Source: Mucilaginibacter sp. PPCGB 2223 (GTDB taxonomy: Bacteria; Bacteroidota; Bacteroidia; Sphingobacteriales; Sphingobacteriaceae). Taken from it: a stretch of DNA of 64,000 bases. The translations under genes were made by a program, and so were the position numbers. Every line of letters starts with the position of its first letter. Position 1 is the stretch's first letter. Positions 16,171-24,830 of this stretch are shown in pieces. The notes under the pieces are model-generated. The model searched no databases and had not been told where the DNA came from. It saw nothing but the letters and a program-made list of their open reading frames with translations. The stretch spans positions 124,001 to 188,000 of the forward strand of contig NZ_MDJS01000001.1 in the NCBI RefSeq assembly GCF_001705515.1, given 5' to 3'.

Positions 16171-16929
16171 ATGAGACAAAAAATAGTAGCCGGCAACTGG
16201 AAAATGAACCTTGATTACGCCGAAGGTTTAGCTTTGTTTAACGAGGTGAGCGATCTGATTAAAACCGATATTACCGGTGTACAACAAGCCATCGTTTGCA
16301 GTCCGTTTATCCATTTACAAAGCCTGGCTGCTTTAGCTAAAGGTAACATTGCAGTTGGCGCACAAAATGCACATCAAAACGAAAGCGGCGCCTATACCGG
16401 CGAAATATCAGCTAAGATGATCGCCTCGGTTGGAGCGGCTTACGTGATACTGGGCCACTCGGAGCGCCGCCAGTATTTTGGCGAAACCAACGGGTTGCTG
16501 GCTAAAAAGACCGATACCGTTTTAAAGCATAACCTGAAACCAATCTTCTGTATCGGCGAAACTTTGCAGGAGCGCGAAGCCAATACGCATTTTGATGTGA
16601 TCAAATCGCAATTGGTTGAAGGCATCTTTCATTTAAGCGCCGATGATTTTGCCAAAGTAGTGATCGCTTACGAACCCGTTTGGGCCATTGGCACCGGTGT
16701 AACTGCTACGGCCGATCAGGCGCAGGAGATCCACGCTTTTATCCGTAAAGAAATTGCTGCAAAATACAGTCAGGCTGTAGCCGATGGCATCACTATTTTA
16801 TACGGCGGCAGCTGCAACCCCAAAAACGCCCCGGAGCTTTTTGCCAAAGAAGATATCGACGGCGGCCTGATCGGCGGTGCATCACTCAAGGCAAGGGATT
16901 TTGTGGATATTTTGAAGGTGTTTAATTGA
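16171..16929 (+). CDS. tpiA: triosephosphate isomerase
   Basis: 252 residues. Lys11 (NWKMN), His96 (ILGHSERR) and Glu168 (AYEPVWAIGTG) are the catalytic residues, and YGGS near the C-terminus binds the substrate phosphate. It interconverts dihydroxyacetone phosphate and glyceraldehyde 3-phosphate in glycolysis. It begins 1 base after the GlmU-like gene, so the two are co-transcribed. Confidence 0.97.
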   Translation: MRQKIVAGNWKMNLDYAEGLALFNEVSDLIKTDITGVQQAIVCSPFIHLQSLAALAKGNIAVGAQNAHQNESGAYTGEISAKMIASVGAAYVILGHSERRQYFGETNGLLAKKTDTVLKHNLKPIFCIGETLQEREANTHFDVIKSQLVEGIFHLSADDFAKVVIAYEPVWAIGTGVTATADQAQEIHAFIRKEIAAKYSQAVADGITILYGGSCNPKNAPELFAKEDIDGGLIGGASLKARDFVDILKVFN

Positions 16930-16973
16930 TTTGGATCTGGCGGGAGTTTGCATTGCCTTCAACTTTATTCGGC

Positions 16974-17759
16974 ATGAAGTTTTCTTTCGATTTTTTTAAC
17001 AAAAACAAAAAAGTCGCTGTGCAACAAACGCCGGTAGTTCAATCGATATTGTGTATTCCCGGTCCCTGGAAAGATGTTGATGAGTTCGCGGAGTCTCTTA
17101 TAGAAGCTAACGATGGACAATATCTTTACGCCGCCGGTTTTGTAATGAGTTTGTTTCCACCAAAGCATTATGAGATGGAAATATACGGGAACGACGAACA
17201 GATAAAAAAATCATTTGAATTTGCAGGAAGAGTTAATCAATTATCGAAGGAGTTTTTAGAAGAGATTGCCAAACATAATTCAGTAATTTACCTAAAGGCG
17301 GAAACAGGGGCATTCGAAAAAGCGTTATCAATTGCAAAGGCGGGTGCAGCAATTCTCCGGAGTGGTGGGATTGGTGTAAAAGTAGAAACCACCGGAAAAG
17401 CTTTTAATAAAGAGCATTGGATGGATTTAGCGGAAAACTTTCAACCGGGTAACCTTTATAGGATGTTTGTATTGGATACTATAATACAACCCGATGGTTC
17501 TGTTTTCACTTGTGGCATGCATAATTTAGGTTTGAAGGATACCGTAGTATCAGGCGAGGAGTTTTATGATGCGATGACTTTACTTGCTGTTTTTGGCTTT
17601 TATCAAGAAATTGATTTACCGACGATTTTAGACAGACAAACATTTGCAAGAGATGCAGATTCACCTAAATACCGCATATTGGAAGAGCCAAATCAACCCT
17701 ATAAAGATCATGACCTATATGGTAATCCCTTTGGCATGTGGAGACTGAGGAAAGAATGA
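16974..17759 (+). CDS. DUF4261 domain protein
   Basis: 261 residues from ATG 16974 (MKFSFDFFNKNKK); the frame is open further upstream into tpiA but without a plausible start. The core has LCIPGPWKDVDEFAESLI, a Y-x-x-A-x-F-x-M region, ALSIAKAGAAILRSGGIGVKVE and then LYRMFVLDTI with YRILEEPNQPYKDHDLYGNP at the end, matching DUF4261. The function is unknown; such proteins are often found among immunity-like genes of polymorphic toxin systems. Codon use is more AT-rich than in tpiA and prmA, so it may be a later insertion between them. Confidence 0.7.
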   Translation: MKFSFDFFNKNKKVAVQQTPVVQSILCIPGPWKDVDEFAESLIEANDGQYLYAAGFVMSLFPPKHYEMEIYGNDEQIKKSFEFAGRVNQLSKEFLEEIAKHNSVIYLKAETGAFEKALSIAKAGAAILRSGGIGVKVETTGKAFNKEHWMDLAENFQPGNLYRMFVLDTIIQPDGSVFTCGMHNLGLKDTVVSGEEFYDAMTLLAVFGFYQEIDLPTILDRQTFARDADSPKYRILEEPNQPYKDHDLYGNPFGMWRLRKE

Positions 17760-17761
17760 AG

Positions 17762-17796
17762 TACCAGTCTCACATCGCAATACGCAATACTAAAAA
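17762..17796 (+). repeat. possible 7-bp-period single arm H4 before prmA
   Basis: Units TACCAGT, CTCACAT, CGCAATA, CGCAATA, CTAAAAA fill the space between the DUF4261 stop and the prmA start. Only the CGCAATA pair is exact, so this is a weak member. Confidence 0.4.
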
Positions 17797-17797
17797 A

Positions 17798-18628
17798 ATG
17801 AACTACTACGAATATAATTTCACTATCCATACCGATGAAGCCTACCGGCAGGACCTGCTGATCAACGACCTGGCCGACTTTGGTTTTGATACTTTTGAAG
17901 ATACCGATACCGGCTTTAAAGCCTATATACCGGCCGAGGTTTTGGATAAAGAATCGCTTGCGGCTATCCTGCAGCCCTATTCGGAGTTATTTAGCTACGA
18001 AATAGAGCTCATCCCGCAAAAAAACTGGAACGAGGTATGGGAAAGCAATTTTGAACCCATAGAAATAAAGGATCAGGTATACGTGCGGGCTACTTTTCAC
18101 CCGGCTAAACCCGAGTTTAAATATGAAGTTGTCATTGATCCTAAAATGGCTTTCGGCACCGGGCATCACCAAACCACATCTATGATGATGGAGTGGATGC
18201 TCGAAACCGATTACACCGGTAAAGAAGTGCTGGATATGGGCTGCGGGACGGGTATACTGGCCATCCTGGCATCAAAAATGGGGGCAGAGCGATTAGTAGC
18301 GATTGATTACGACCCGGTTTGTTACGAGAGCACCATAGAGAATTGTACGCTTAATCAAAGTGATAATATCACGGCTATTTGCGGCTCTAAAGAGGCTATC
18401 CCCGGCGAGCAATATGATATTATCCTGGCGAATATTAACCGCAACATCTTACTCGAACAAATGGACAGGTATGTGGAGGTTTTGAAACCCGATGGTGAGA
18501 TTTATTTCAGCGGTTTTTATGAAGAGCCCGACCTGGAAATCATTACCGAAGCAGCCGGGAAACTGGGGCTGAAATACATTGCACATAAAAAAATGAAAGA
18601 CTGGGTTGCCGCCAAATTCGTTAATTAA
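17798..18628 (+). CDS. prmA: ribosomal protein L11 methyltransferase
   Basis: 276 residues from ATG 17798 (MNYYEYNFTI); the longer frame from 17738 would run through array H4 and the end of the DUF4261 gene. A substrate-binding N-terminal domain is followed by the PrmA signature MAFGTGHHQTT, the SAM-binding motif VLDMGCGTGILAILASKMGA and motif IV DIILANINRNIL. It trimethylates several amino groups of ribosomal protein L11. Confidence 0.92.
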   Translation: MNYYEYNFTIHTDEAYRQDLLINDLADFGFDTFEDTDTGFKAYIPAEVLDKESLAAILQPYSELFSYEIELIPQKNWNEVWESNFEPIEIKDQVYVRATFHPAKPEFKYEVVIDPKMAFGTGHHQTTSMMMEWMLETDYTGKEVLDMGCGTGILAILASKMGAERLVAIDYDPVCYESTIENCTLNQSDNITAICGSKEAIPGEQYDIILANINRNILLEQMDRYVEVLKPDGEIYFSGFYEEPDLEIITEAAGKLGLKYIAHKKMKDWVAAKFVN

Positions 18629-18756
18629 GTTTTTAACATCCCGGCAAATTATTAACAATCTTCAACACAGGTAGTTATAACTCCGTATACAATTACCTAA
18701 ATATAAAATTAATTTGTTTATTTGCCTGTGATTTTCCTTAAAAGTAATAAATTTAA

Positions 18757-20142
18757 ATGCGGGTACATTTTATAGCTATCGGAGGAAGTGCTATGCACAA
18801 TCTGGCTATTGCGCTGCACGATAAAGGATTTACCGTAAGCGGATCTGACGATGTGCTTTTTGAGCCTTCCGTTTCCCGCCTTGCAAAACGCGGGTTATTG
18901 CCTATAGAACAGGGGTGGTTTCCAGCGAAGATCACTAAAGAGATTGATGCGATTATATTGGGCATGCACGCCCGGGCAGATAACCCCGAATTGCTGAAAG
19001 CACAGGAGCTTGGCCTGAAAATATACTCGTACCCGGAATACATTTATGAGCAAAGCAAAGATAAAATTCGTGTAGTAATAGGTGGCAGCCATGGCAAAAC
19101 CACCATCACATCGATGATATTGCATGTGCTTAAAACAGCCGGTAAAAACTTCGATTACATGGTAGGCGCTCAGTTAGAGGGCTTTGATACCATGGTTAAG
19201 CTCACGCATGATGCGCCTGTTATTGTGATAGAAGGGGATGAATATCTCTCTTCGCCTATTGACAGGCGGCCGAAATTCTTTCTGTACAAGGCCAATCTTG
19301 CCGTGTTAAGTGGCATAGCCTGGGACCACATCAATGTATTCCCGACCTTCGGGATTTACACTGATCAATTTGCCGGTTTCTTAAAAACTATGGAGACGGG
19401 AGGTAAAGTGATTTACAGTGAGCAGGACCAGGTATTGGCTGAAGTTGTGAACGCCAGCGATGCCCCCGTTGCAAAAATACCTTACAATTTACCGCAGTTT
19501 AAGATAACCGATGGCATAACCAGTTTGATACATAACCAGAAAACTTACCCACTGCAGGTATTTGGCGAGCACAACCTGCTGAACACCGAGGCCGCACGCC
19601 TGATATGCCTGGAGCTGGGTATTGAAGAAGATCAGTTCTACGAAGCTATTACTGCTTTTAAAGGCGCTGCGAGGCGATTGGAGTTGTTAGGTAAAGGCGA
19701 TGGTATTAATGTATATAAAGATTTTGCACACTCGCCATCCAAATTAAAGGCAACTATACACGCCGTTAAAGCGCAGTTTCCTGATAGAAAACTCCTGGCA
19801 CTGATAGAACTGCATACGTTTAGCAGCCTGAACAAAGACTTTTTAGGCGAGTACGCCCACACGATGGACGAAGCCGACGAGGCAATTGTTTTTATTGACG
19901 AACATACCTTTCAGCAAAAAAAGATGGAACCATACCCGGCAGAGGTTGTTAAGGATGCTTTTTCGCGGGAGGATATTACCGTATTTAACCATGCCGAAGA
20001 GTTGCTGAAACATGTTGAAGCAGTTGAAATACAAAATAAAAACCTGCTTTTTATGAGTTCGGGCAATTTCGGCGGTGTCGATCTGAATAAGTTAACAGAA
20101 AAATTATTGCATAAATTTACTCATACACAAATCATTAATTAA
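18757..20142 (+). CDS. mpl: UDP-N-acetylmuramate:L-alanyl-gamma-D-glutamyl-meso-diaminopimelate ligase
   Basis: 461 residues. The Mur-ligase P-loop is GGSHGKTT (109-116); MVGAQLEGFD and VIEGDEYLSSPIDRRPKF distinguish Mpl from MurC. Domain order is Rossmann N-terminal domain, ATPase centre and C-terminal domain (KDFAHSPSK). Mpl re-attaches the recycled L-Ala-gamma-D-Glu-mDap tripeptide to UDP-MurNAc in wall recycling. With namZ at 27.7-28.9 kb, the window holds two recycling functions in separate units. Confidence 0.93.
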   Translation: MRVHFIAIGGSAMHNLAIALHDKGFTVSGSDDVLFEPSVSRLAKRGLLPIEQGWFPAKITKEIDAIILGMHARADNPELLKAQELGLKIYSYPEYIYEQSKDKIRVVIGGSHGKTTITSMILHVLKTAGKNFDYMVGAQLEGFDTMVKLTHDAPVIVIEGDEYLSSPIDRRPKFFLYKANLAVLSGIAWDHINVFPTFGIYTDQFAGFLKTMETGGKVIYSEQDQVLAEVVNASDAPVAKIPYNLPQFKITDGITSLIHNQKTYPLQVFGEHNLLNTEAARLICLELGIEEDQFYEAITAFKGAARRLELLGKGDGINVYKDFAHSPSKLKATIHAVKAQFPDRKLLALIELHTFSSLNKDFLGEYAHTMDEADEAIVFIDEHTFQQKKMEPYPAEVVKDAFSREDITVFNHAEELLKHVEAVEIQNKNLLFMSSGNFGGVDLNKLTEKLLHKFTHTQIIN

Positions 20143-20200
20143 AAAATTATCTTAGATTTATGCCTTGTGAATCAATCCTTATCCTAATTAATTTAACAAC

Positions 20201-20542
20201 ATGAAAACACTTGGAAAAAAGATCCGCCTTTTACGTCATCAAAGAGGCTGGAGTCAGGAAGACGTTGCCAAACGTTTAGACATTTCTATCCCGGCATTCT
20301 CAAAAATTGAAACAGGTATTACCGACATTAACTTGTCGCGTCTTGAGCAAATTTCAATTTTGTTTGAGATGAGCGTTGTTCAGCTACTAACCTTTAACGA
20401 TGCCGAACAAGAGCAAAAATATAACTCTGAGCTGGATGCAGTTATCAAAAAATTAAGCGACCGCGAAGCTGAAGTAATTGACCTGCAAAAGAAAGTGATT
20501 GAACTTTATGAAGAACTGAGACTGAACAAGGTTACTGCTTAA
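20201..20542 (+). CDS. XRE-family helix-turn-helix regulator with C-terminal coiled coil
   Basis: 113 residues. Residues 3-60 are a Cro/CI-type HTH (IRLLRHQRGWSQEDVAKRLD, then ISIPAFSKIETGITDINLSRL). From about 70 the protein is a heptad-rich coiled coil (ELDAVIKKLSDREAEVIDLQ), likely for dimerisation. Targets are unknown. It is monocistronic, with a strong terminator after it. Confidence 0.85.
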   Translation: MKTLGKKIRLLRHQRGWSQEDVAKRLDISIPAFSKIETGITDINLSRLEQISILFEMSVVQLLTFNDAEQEQKYNSELDAVIKKLSDREAEVIDLQKKVIELYEELRLNKVTA

Positions 20543-20560
20543 CACAAGCCTTATAGCATA

Positions 20561-20598
20561 AAAAAGCCGGTAATATGGGGAGTATTACCGGCCTTTTT
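20561..20598 (+). terminator. terminator of the XRE regulator gene, also usable by the convergent gene
   Basis: GCCGGTAATA (20566-20575) pairs with TATTACCGGC (20583-20592), flanked by A5 and T5 runs, so it can act on both strands. It lies between the XRE stop and the stop of the gene at 20610. Confidence 0.9.
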
Positions 20599-20609
20599 GT
20601 TTTGTGCAA

Positions 20610-21059
20610 TTACGGTTTTACGTAATCAAAACGATTGTTTTCGTTGTTTCTTTCGCGTTTAAGTTTGTTCTCGTTCGAAAGTTTTAACAAGATACCCGAC
20701 AACTCGGAAGTTTTGAAATCTGAATCGTACTGGTCTTTACAGTACTGAGCAATGGTCGAAATTGACCTTGGCTCGTTAAAGAAATCAGTGTGGATGATTT
20801 GGTTAAGGATCTTTGTAGCTCCGGGTTTTTTACGTCCCCTGATCCTGCTGTCGGCTCCCGCATCTTCATAGCCTCTTTTGGCGGCCCTGCGGTCCTGCAG
20901 TTTCAAACCATCTCCTTCAAATTCGTGCCTGTCGCCATCCATAATGCTGTCGAGCAGCCTATCGATGATTTTAACCTGTACCGCTTCGGACTTGAATGCG
21001 TTTACAACTTCTGATATCTCCAAAAGTTGCTTTCTTAATTTTTCGGTGTGTTTGCTCAT
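20610..21059 (-). CDS. conserved hypothetical protein of unknown function
   Basis: 149 residues that I do not recognise. The N-terminal 50 residues are helical and charged, the middle is Arg/Lys/Gly-rich (LQDRRAAKRGYEDAG, then SRIRGRKKPGATKIL), and residues 85-145 look like a small winged-helix fold (ISTIAQYCKDQYDSDFKTSE, followed by LSGILLKLSNENKLKRER). A DNA- or RNA-binding role is inference from this pattern. It is monocistronic, preceded by about 220 bases of AT-rich non-coding DNA. Confidence 0.6.
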   Translation of the reverse strand: MSKHTEKLRKQLLEISEVVNAFKSEAVQVKIIDRLLDSIMDGDRHEFEGDGLKLQDRRAAKRGYEDAGADSRIRGRKKPGATKILNQIIHTDFFNEPRSISTIAQYCKDQYDSDFKTSELSGILLKLSNENKLKRERNNENNRFDYVKP

Positions 21060-21283
21060 GATAACTAAGTAAGTAATTGAATGTTAGGGTGTTGTGTTCT
21101 TTTGTGCTTTGAATATTATAGTTAAATTTTGTTAATTACGTATAATTCGGGGAAATAGTTTACGTATTTTGCCTCAATTATACTAATAAACAACGTTTTA
21201 TACGGCTAAAAGTGTTTATTATTTGTAAAAAAATTAATAACATTTTTGCTGTATAATCCTTTCAATAATATTCTGCAATTCAA

Positions 21284-22615
21284 CTAAAACTTACGTAGTA
21301 CGTTTTGCACAACATTTATCCCTTCGTCAATGTGAGCTTTTTTCATCGTTAAAGCGGGTCTGAAGCGTATTGTTTGGTTTCCGCAACCCAAAAACATCAC
21401 ATTTTGCTCCATGCCTTTTTTGATGAAAATGTCTCTCATCTCCCGGTTCTTGAAATCAAAAGATGTTAATAACCCACGCCCGCGCACGTTGCTCATCATA
21501 TCAAATTTTTGTGATAGCAGCAACAACTCCTGTTGCAGGTAAGCGCCGGTTTGAGCGGCATTGTCGCAAAGGTTATCTTCGTGTATTATTTCAAGTATTT
21601 TGGTTGCCCTTACCATATCAACCAAATTGCCGCCCCAGGTTGAGTTAATGCGCGACGGTACGTTAAATACATTAGTGGCGATCTCGTCAACCTTCGTACC
21701 GGCCAAAATGCCGCAGATCTGCATTTTTTTACCGAACGCCAGTATATCCGGACGAGCCTTTTCGCCAAAATGCTCATGGCACCAGAATTTGCCCGTAATG
21801 CCAACACCGGTCTGGATCTCATCGTATATCAACATAGCGTCGTTTTCGTCAGCAAGCAGGCGCAATTGTTCTAAAAACTCCCGGCGCACGTGGTTATCGC
21901 CACCTTCGGATTGTACAGGTTCGATAATGATGGCGCATATATCGTCGGGGTTAGTCGCAAAGGCAGCCTTGATCTGCTCAATCGAATGTGCTTCGCGGCG
22001 CAGCAGGTCGGCCTTACTTTCTTCAGTTTCGGGGAAGTGGATGATGGGAGTAGAGATACGCGGCCAATCAAACTGGGCATACCATTTTGTTTTTTCGGGG
22101 CTTGTGTTGGTCAAACTCATGGTATAACCGCTGCGGCCGTGAAACGCGTGCTCAAAATGGATCACCTTAAAACCCTTTTCGGTAGTGCGGCCTTTGGCAA
22201 AGTTTTTCTGCACCTTCCAGTCCATGGCGACCTTTAAAGCATTTTCGATAGCCAGCGCCCCTCCCGAGATAAAGAAGGCATGAGGCAAGTAAGCTGGTAT
22301 GCCAACTTTATCAAACATCTGCATAAAAGCTGCATACTCTTTGGTATAAATATCCGAGTTCGAGGGGTTGATAAGAGCGGCCAGCATCAGACTGTTTTTG
22401 AACGCCTCATCTTCCACCATTTTAGGGTGATTATAACCCAAAGGCACCGATGCAAAGCAGGTAAAAAAGTCGAGCAAAGTGCGGTTATACTTGGCATCGT
22501 GAATGTACACGCCCTTACTTTTTTCCATATCAAAAACGAGGTCGAAACCATCAGCTAAAATATGTTTTCCCAAAACGGAATGGACATCGGATACGGGTAC
22601 ATTTAGGTTATACAT
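21284..22615 (-). CDS. lat: L-lysine 6-transaminase
   Basis: 443 residues, a class III PLP aminotransferase. FISGGALAIENALKVAMDWK, HAFHGRSGYTMSLTNT, the cofactor Asp in LIYDEIQTGVG and the lysine in ILAFGKKMQICG (K296 by homology) match the lysine epsilon-transaminase family (Rv3290c/Flavobacterium LAT) rather than ornithine or GABA transaminases. It moves the epsilon-amino group of lysine to 2-oxoglutarate, giving 2-aminoadipate semialdehyde. No semialdehyde dehydrogenase or Lrp regulator is next to it. Confidence 0.87.
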   Translation of the reverse strand: MYNLNVPVSDVHSVLGKHILADGFDLVFDMEKSKGVYIHDAKYNRTLLDFFTCFASVPLGYNHPKMVEDEAFKNSLMLAALINPSNSDIYTKEYAAFMQMFDKVGIPAYLPHAFFISGGALAIENALKVAMDWKVQKNFAKGRTTEKGFKVIHFEHAFHGRSGYTMSLTNTSPEKTKWYAQFDWPRISTPIIHFPETEESKADLLRREAHSIEQIKAAFATNPDDICAIIIEPVQSEGGDNHVRREFLEQLRLLADENDAMLIYDEIQTGVGITGKFWCHEHFGEKARPDILAFGKKMQICGILAGTKVDEIATNVFNVPSRINSTWGGNLVDMVRATKILEIIHEDNLCDNAAQTGAYLQQELLLLSQKFDMMSNVRGRGLLTSFDFKNREMRDIFIKKGMEQNVMFLGCGNQTIRFRPALTMKKAHIDEGINVVQNVLRKF

Positions 22616-22671
22616 AGGCTTTTTGTTTGTTTCAAATTTACCAAAAAGCCTTAAATTATCAAAATTTTGAG

Positions 22672-22731
22672 GTTTTTGAACTCAAAGCTCAAAAAGTAGG
22701 TTTAAACAATTTAAAGTATGTTTTTGAACTC
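22672..22731. promoter_or_regulatory. 12-base direct repeat upstream of lat
   Basis: GTTTTTGAACTC occurs at 22672-22683 and again at 22720-22731, 48 bases apart, in the gap ahead of lat. Two spaced copies could be binding sites for a regulator of lat, but AT-rich chance similarity is possible. Confidence 0.35.
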
Positions 22732-22757
22732 TAATCAAAGAAGGTATCCCCGGATTA

Positions 22758-23666
22758 TTATTTTGATATGACGGAAAACTTCTCTTTCATGCCCAGTAGC
22801 CCCCAGATTCCGCCGGTATGTACGGCTAAAATTTTACTTCCCGGAGTGAAGTACCCCTTTGCCAGCAGATCAAAGATCGCGTACAGCATTTTGCCTGTGT
22901 AAACCGGGTCGATAAGCATCCCGGTAAGGGCAATAAACTCCCTGATAAAGGCAATTAGATCCGGTGTGGTTTTGGCATAACCGCCGAAGTGATAATCGAG
23001 ATGAAGCTGATAGGATGATGCAGGAATTGTGAGATACCTGGCGATCTCATCGGCAATAAAACCTCCATTTTTAAAGACAGGTACGGCGTGGAATTGCGTT
23101 GTTAAACTATGCTCAGTTATGCCGTTAACAATACCCGCAGCAGTTGTGCCTGTGCCGCAAGCACAGAATAGATGATTGTAGGTTTCGGTCAGCTCGGCAA
23201 CCAATTCGCTGCAACCCTTTGCGGCTTCGTGGCTTGCGCCGCCTTCGTCAATGAAAAAGGCATCAGCATCACTGCCAAAGGTCTGGTTAAACAGGTTCGG
23301 CTTATCGCGATAGCTTCCGCGATCGGTAAACAGCAATTGCATCCCATAAAGGCGGCATAAAAACAAATGATCATTTTCGACGTCTTCGCCGCGTACAAAG
23401 CCGGTGGTTTTAAAACCAAACAACGCCCCGGCTGCTGCTGTAGCCAGCAAATGATTGGAGTAAGCGCCGCCGAAAGTAACCAGGTGATTTTTGCTTTCAT
23501 TACGCGCCTTTTGCAATATATATTTGAGCTTGCGCCATTTGTTGCCCGAGATGACGGGGTGGATCAGATCGTCGCGCTTGATAAACAGCCGAACCTGTTT
23601 TTGGCTCAAAAGCGGGTGTGTTATCTGCGTAACCGGACTAAATATTTCGAGGTCAATGGCTTTCAT
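22758..23666 (-). CDS. 1-aminocyclopropane-1-carboxylate deaminase / D-cysteine desulfhydrase family protein
   Basis: 302 residues, a fold-type II PLP enzyme. The PLP lysine lies in SGNKWRKLKYIL, the cofactor loop is VTFGGAYSNHLLATAAAG, and CACGTGTTAAGI is the phosphate-binding segment. The C-terminal PVYTGKMLYAIFDLL and VHTGGIWGLLG are typical of this family. Most members are D-cysteine desulfhydrases or have unknown substrates, so true ACC deaminase activity should not be assumed. It is divergent from rluD. Confidence 0.82.
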   Translation of the reverse strand: MKAIDLEIFSPVTQITHPLLSQKQVRLFIKRDDLIHPVISGNKWRKLKYILQKARNESKNHLVTFGGAYSNHLLATAAAGALFGFKTTGFVRGEDVENDHLFLCRLYGMQLLFTDRGSYRDKPNLFNQTFGSDADAFFIDEGGASHEAAKGCSELVAELTETYNHLFCACGTGTTAAGIVNGITEHSLTTQFHAVPVFKNGGFIADEIARYLTIPASSYQLHLDYHFGGYAKTTPDLIAFIREFIALTGMLIDPVYTGKMLYAIFDLLAKGYFTPGSKILAVHTGGIWGLLGMKEKFSVISK

Positions 23667-23752
23667 CTGAAAAAAGTAACAAGGTGGCTTGCTACTGCGA
23701 TCCGATTAAAAGTACATTTATTTTATAAATTAGATAGCCATAAAAAAACAAG

Positions 23753-23760
23753 TATTTTTG
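23753..23760 (+). promoter_or_regulatory. -7 box just before rluD
   Basis: TATTTTTG matches TAnnTTTG and ends 5 bases before the rluD ATG. If used, the mRNA would be nearly leaderless. Confidence 0.45.
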
Positions 23761-23765
23761 CGGCG

Positions 23766-24809
23766 ATGAACCACGAACCCGAAGTTTTTGAAAGCGAAGA
23801 ACAGGACCTTTACGAGCATCTGCGCATTGTTGTGGATAAAGGCCAGGGTTTGCTGCGCATTGATAAATTTTTGATGCACCGCGTCGAAAATGCGTCGCGC
23901 AACCGAATTCAGAACGCTATCGACCTTGGTAATGTGCTGGTAAACGATAAAACAATCAAGCCAAGCTACAGGGTAAAACCGCTGGATGTGATATCGGTAG
24001 TACTGCCGCACCCGCCGCGTGATACCGAGGTTTACCCCGAAAATATCGCGCTCAATATAGTTTACGAGGACGACGATGTGCTGGTGGTTAATAAGCCTGC
24101 GGGCATGGTTGTGCATCCCGGTTATAATAACTATACGGGTACATTAGTGAATGCACTGGTATATCACTTTCAGCAGTTGCCTACCTTGCCGGGTAACGAC
24201 GGCCGGCCGGGCCTGGTACATCGCATAGATAAGGATACATCAGGGTTATTGCTCATCAGCAAAAACGAACGCGCTATGACCTGGCTGGCCCGCCAGTTTT
24301 TTGAACATACCATCACCCGTAAATACATTGCCCTGGTTTGGGGCGACCTTGAAGCTGACGGCACCGTGACTGGCTACATTGGCCGCAGTGTGAAAGACCG
24401 CCGCGTAATGAGCATCTACGATGATCCCGAAAGGGGAAAATGGAGCGTAACGCATTATAAGGTTTTGGAGCGCCTGAACTACGTTACCCTGATAGAGTGC
24501 GAGCTCGAAACCGGCCGTACGCACCAGATCCGTGCACACATGCGGCATATTGGCCACCCGCTGTTCAGCGATGCCACTTATGGTGGCGATGCTATTTTAA
24601 AAGGAACCGTATTCAGTAAATACAAACAGTTTGTTGAAAATTGCTTTGAACTGATGCCGCGCCAGGCCCTGCATGCGCAAACCCTGGGCTTCGTACACCC
24701 AACGTTGCGTAAGCGCCTGCATTTTGAAGCGCCTTTGCCTGAGGACTTTGAGTCGGTACTGGCCAGGTGGCGAAAATATATGCAGGCTACAACAGAGCAA
24801 AACAGTTGA
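23766..24809 (+). CDS. rluD: RluA-family 23S rRNA pseudouridine synthase (RluD-like)
   Basis: 347 residues from ATG 23766; the frame is open back to 23367, but that part is antisense to the ACC-deaminase-like gene. An S4 RNA-binding domain (about 28-75) is followed by the pseudouridine synthase domain with catalytic Asp155 in HRIDKDTSG and ECELETGRTHQIRAHM. RluD makes pseudouridines in helix 69 of 23S rRNA; the exact target is inferred from family. A 21-base gap separates it from the next aminotransferase gene on the same strand. Confidence 0.9.
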   Translation: MNHEPEVFESEEQDLYEHLRIVVDKGQGLLRIDKFLMHRVENASRNRIQNAIDLGNVLVNDKTIKPSYRVKPLDVISVVLPHPPRDTEVYPENIALNIVYEDDDVLVVNKPAGMVVHPGYNNYTGTLVNALVYHFQQLPTLPGNDGRPGLVHRIDKDTSGLLLISKNERAMTWLARQFFEHTITRKYIALVWGDLEADGTVTGYIGRSVKDRRVMSIYDDPERGKWSVTHYKVLERLNYVTLIECELETGRTHQIRAHMRHIGHPLFSDATYGGDAILKGTVFSKYKQFVENCFELMPRQALHAQTLGFVHPTLRKRLHFEAPLPEDFESVLARWRKYMQATTEQNS

Positions 24810-24830
24810 TTTATTGTTACAGATACTTAC

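Noticed and set aside
23367..23765. Upstream extension of rluD
   Set aside because: The extension is antisense to the ACC-deaminase-like gene; a -7 box and the family start support ATG 23766.
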